Source: Avena insularis
Lineage: Eukaryota > Streptophyta > Magnoliopsida > Poales > Poaceae
Reading direction: 5' to 3'
DNA: 64,000 bases
Assembly: GCA_023614405.1 (NCBI GenBank)
Contig: CM042686.1
Location: 467,822,740 to 467,886,739 of the forward strand
The first letter of the stretch is position 1, and the number at the start of each line of letters is the position of its first letter. Below the pieces are notes generated by a model. That model saw nothing but the letters and a program-made list of their open reading frames with translations. It did not search any database and had not been told where the DNA came from. Shown here in pieces: positions 61,540 through 64,000 of the stretch. The translations under genes were made by a program, and so were the position numbers.

Positions 61540-61722
61540 TTACTCCCGGTTCGTATTACGAACTGGGACGAACTGGGACTAAAGGTCCCGCGCGCTCGAC
61601 GCAGCCTCATGAGGGCCTTTAGTCTCGGTTTGTGGCAGAACCGGGACTAAAAGGGGACCTTTAGTCCCGATTTCATAGTCCTGATTGGGAAACCAGGACT
61701 ATAGGCCCGTTCTCCACTAGTG
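61540..61722. repeat. CACTA subterminal repeats and right end
   Basis: Inverted copies of the same ccgggactaaag motif as at 60425-60602 (gaactgggactaaaggtccc, cctttagtctcggtttg, aaccgggactaaaagg) lead to the terminal ccactagtg. Confidence 0.65.
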
Positions 61723-61932
61723 AATACTACAGTTTGCACAAAACCACAATATTTGTAAAAAAGATCCCGACCTCTTTTTTGAATTGTGCAAAAAAACTCA
61801 GTTTTTGCAATACCTTGAAACTTTGGTATTGTACTGTGGCCAAACGGCTCAAAGTATTGGAAACTATCGTATTTTTAGATACTATGGTATATTTCCAATA
61901 CTGAGAAAAAGCAGCAGGTGCCAAACAGACCC

Positions 61933-62178
61933 TAGAACTCTATTGTACTTAGGACTGCGGAGCGACACCAGATCCTCACCGCTTCCTAGTCAAAATTGAC
62001 TAGAGGCTAGTTGTAGTTTTTTCAAAAAATTGTTGAGTCTCTACTTCGGATTGTTAATACCAATCCATATGTGTGTCACTATGATTTTTTATGGGCGAGC
62101 TCGTGAATCAGACATTCAGGTCCCGACCCCATCGTGATGTAGTGAGGCAGTGACTAGATTTTATATGCGATCCACATT
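61933..62178. other. Spacer, nothing recognised
   Basis: No ORF, inverted repeat or element terminus was recognised between the outer TIR element and the tandem array. Confidence 0.4.
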
Positions 62179-62184
62179 TTGAGT

Positions 62185-62565
62185 CATCTTGACTTCTATG
62201 TCGAATTATATCTTTACCCAGCTTGGGGTCATCTCGACTTCTATGTCATCATATCTTTACCCAGCTTTGGGTCATCTCGACTTCTATGTCGAATTATATC
62301 TTCACCCAGCTTTGGGTCATCTCAACTTCTATGTCAAATCATGTCTTTTCCTAGCCCGGGGTCATCTCGACTTCTATGTCAAATTATATCTTTACCCACC
62401 TTTGGGTCATCTCGACTTCTATGTCGAATTATATCGTTACCCAGCTTTTGGTCATCCCGACTTCTATGTCAAATTATATCTTCACCCAGCTTTGGGTCAT
62501 CTCGACTTCTATATCGAATCATGCCTTTTCCTAGCTTGGGGTCATCTCGACTTCTATGTCGGCTT
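62185..62565 (+). repeat. 45-bp tandem array, eight full units
   Basis: The unit gtcatctcgacttctatgtc...atatctttacccagctttgg repeats at about 45-bp steps, with one unit of 43 bp. Since 45 is a multiple of three, two forward frames stay open with 15-residue periods. Units 4 and 8 share a variant (atcatgYcttttcctag) and units 3 and 7 share another (tatcttcaccc), indicating a higher-order period of four units. Confidence 0.9.
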
Positions 62566-62767
62566 GGGCTATGTCAAATTCTTATGTCAGTTTATTGCCT
62601 TCTTTGACATTACCGAAGTTATCTCTAGCCAGTATGGGCTTGGTTGACATATAGCCGTCTTGCGCATTGTCATATGTCGAACATGACACATTGACATACT
62701 TGTCAAGCTAAGATACATTTGAGCTGCCATAGATGTCAGGTCGGGATACGCTTGAGCTGACATACAT

Positions 62768-63090
62768 CACTACAAGAAAATTTGGCTTTTACAACAGACA
62801 ATTTTTGTGGTTGAAGGCCCGTTTTTCGTGGTTAAAAATTATTCTACGACGGATGCACTTTGTGGTAAAAGTCCCGTCACAAAAGAATCTACCACGGTTT
62901 TTTTCTGACCGTGGCCGATCACACCCTTCAGCCAAGAAAACTTGTTCCGTCGTAGATCTGTTCTCCAGCCACGTTGACTGTTGACGTCATGCAAACCGCC
63001 ACGTGGCAAACACCGTTAACACCAGTTACCGCCGTTAACGGTCATAGAAACCGTGGTAGAAGTCTGGCCCATTCAAGGCCTGCTAATTGT
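62768..63090 (+). mobile_element. Left end of a CACTA element
   Basis: CACTACAAGAAAA starts at 62768, the classic terminal repeat of grass CACTA elements. Subterminal motifs around ccacggttttt and ccgtggtaga recur in both directions to about 63060. No matching right end is seen, so the element is truncated or interrupted near 63100. Confidence 0.6.
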
Positions 63091-63099
63091 TAAGTGGTC

Positions 63100-63509
63100 C
63101 GGCCCACGAGAAGAGCCCAATAAGATTAGTTCATCTTTTAAATATCTCAACACTCTTCTCGATCCATGATATGTGGTTCACCTGACTATATCATAGTCGA
63201 TTGCCTCGGTTAATACTTAACTGAGTTGCGCATGACCATGCTTTCTGAATCATACCACCGAGAGGGCCCAGAGAATATCTCTCTATTCGGAGGGAAAAAA
63301 TCCCATCTTGATTATCCATGTTACGCAACTTGCTTCTTATCCGGCCCGAACCCTACCTTTATAACTACCTTGTTGAAGAATAGCATTTGACAGGGCCTAA
63401 GCCGGTTGTTCCATAACTCAGATCATGGGGATAACCTCAGGTCTAAGGATTACATTGATTGATACATACAAATGACGACTTGTTCGTTATATTTTAACGT
63501 GGGTCACTA
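63100..63509 (-). mobile_element. Copia-like LTR segment, reverse
   Basis: On the - strand it contains ctctgggccctctcggtgg, the conserved block also found in the LTRs at 6757-7457 and 48311-50195, and a similar order of surrounding phrases. The rest is too diverged to name a family. Confidence 0.45.
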
Positions 63510-64000
63510 TTGTTGGTTTCACAACATAGAAACAAAATTTTTCCTACGATGGGAACTAGTATATACGCCAAGATCTATCTATTAGATACAAGCAGCATAT
63601 GGATATACATCCATAGAGAATATACCCTCGAAGACAACAAAGCTTTGTTAATGATATGGAACTCATGGATGATGTAGTCGTACACTTGCCGATCTCAAAA
63701 TCGTGATGAAGTCCAGCAAGTCCAGCAGGTCCAGCTCCGGCACATCCATCAGATCCAGCTCCAGCAAGTCCAGCACCACCAAGTCCAGCACCGCAAAGCA
63801 TCAGTGTATTCGTGATCGCACACATGTCCGGTACCCTGACAACCTCCGTGCCTCGCTCCAGCAAAGCAGCAGAAGTAGCAACTCCTTTCCAGATAAAGCC
63901 ACCAGGAACATGTATCTCGCTAATATGAGACCATGGAGAATAATTTCTAGACGGAGAGAGAGATCCTCACGAGGAGGTGTGAGAGTGGAGGAGGAGGAGG
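63510..64000 (-). mobile_element. Second LTR-like segment, reverse, runs off the window
   Basis: On the - strand the segment ends with tagatagatcttggcgtatat...aaaattttgtttctatg and ...ccaaca, resembling the end of the Copia LTRs at 50195 and 57177 (tagatagatcttggc, aaattttgttttccatg). It would be an LTR end whose body lies to the right. The junction at about 63510 with the neighbouring LTR-like piece is abrupt. Confidence 0.4.
63711..63800. repeat. TCCAGC-rich short tandem repeat
   Basis: Imperfect repeats of aagtccagc and related 6- and 9-mers (agcaagtccagcaggtccagc, cagctccagcaagtccagc) form a short minisatellite in the LTR-like segment. On the - strand they read as a Gly/Ala/Leu-rich frame, most likely not a protein. 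Confidence 0.7.

Larger units (their letters stand above)
42729..61722. mobile_element. Non-autonomous CACTA element, split by later insertions
   Basis: The left end is CACTAGTAAAAAAGAGC at 42729; the right end, inverted, is CACTAGTGGAGAACGGGCC ending at 61722. The flanks GAT and AAT are a likely 3-bp duplication with one change. Subterminal repeats of the form ccgggactaaag lie at 60425-60602 and 61540-61722. Without the PIF/Harbinger (42774-43903) and LINE (43947-60384) insertions, about 1.4 kb remains, with no transposase. Confidence 0.7.
42651..61932. mobile_element. Outer TIR element, split by the CACTA nest
   Basis: The left end GGGCTCCGTTTGGC (42651) and the inverted right end GCCAAACAGACCC (ending 61932) resemble each other and are flanked by TA on both sides. 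Removing the CACTA and its contents leaves a MITE of about 290 bp (78 bp on the left, 210 bp on the right). The terminus style fits PIF/Harbinger-like or hAT-like grass MITEs; the superfamily is not certain. Confidence 0.45.

Noticed and set aside
62179..62647. Two 140-150 codon ORFs with 15-residue repeats
   Set aside because: Two overlapping frames are open only because the repeat unit is 45 bp. There is no promoter or signal of translation.
1..64000. tRNA or rRNA genes
   Set aside because: No cloverleaf-like sequence with box A and box B, and no rRNA core motifs, were noticed. A dedicated scan was not possible.

Overview
This window is nuclear DNA of a grass, most likely a Triticeae cereal (wheat, barley or Aegilops type). 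About four fifths is transposable-element sequence in nested layers. The Copia LTRs have the BARE/Angela-type start, the CACTA, PIF/Harbinger and Stowaway elements have typical grass termini, and the main gene is an intron-rich plant Mei2-like gene whose product resembles rice OML4.

Two cellular genes look intact. (1) A Mei2-like RNA-binding protein gene on the + strand (leader from about 12.5 kb, coding exons 13587-21133). Fourteen coding exons join in phase to 993 codons with three RRMs, and the leader carries a short upstream ORF. (2) A single-exon RING-finger membrane protein gene on the - strand (41564-42289, 241 aa). The two genes converge. Subtracting the 16.5-kb retroelement nest between them leaves only about 4 kb, so they were once close neighbours.

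Layout. 1-6756: part of a Gypsy element carrying a spliced gene antisense to the inferred element direction, split by a 3.87-kb solo LTR with a CAAGG target duplication. 6757-10550: Copia LTR fragments and decayed repeats. 10551-12480: AT-rich spacer, then the gene promoter. 12.5-21.7 kb: Mei2-like gene. 22.1-24.5 kb: a Stowaway-like MITE, an unidentified ORF, a possible LINE tail and a Gypsy integrase fragment with its 3' LTR. 24692-41237: a short-LTR non-autonomous Copia, interrupted by a 14.3-kb Tat-lineage Gypsy (26372-40708). That Gypsy has decayed gag-pol, then a multi-exon antisense gene and a 59-bp tandem array lying in one of its introns. 41.4-42.5 kb: RING gene. 42651-61932: a further nest, in which a TIR element contains a CACTA element; the CACTA contains a PIF/Harbinger element and a full-length LINE; the LINE contains a Copia. 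Target duplications support most of these steps. 61.9-64 kb: a 45-bp tandem array, a CACTA left end and reverse-oriented Copia-like LTR sequence running off the window.

The most unusual content is the antisense, intron-bearing gene carried by two separate Gypsy elements. It has its own TATA-like box and a Transposase_28-like first exon, and its largest intron hosts a tandem repeat. The two LTR pairs also diverge unevenly, with short G/C-containing indels concentrated in part of each LTR. That may reflect sequence error rather than age.
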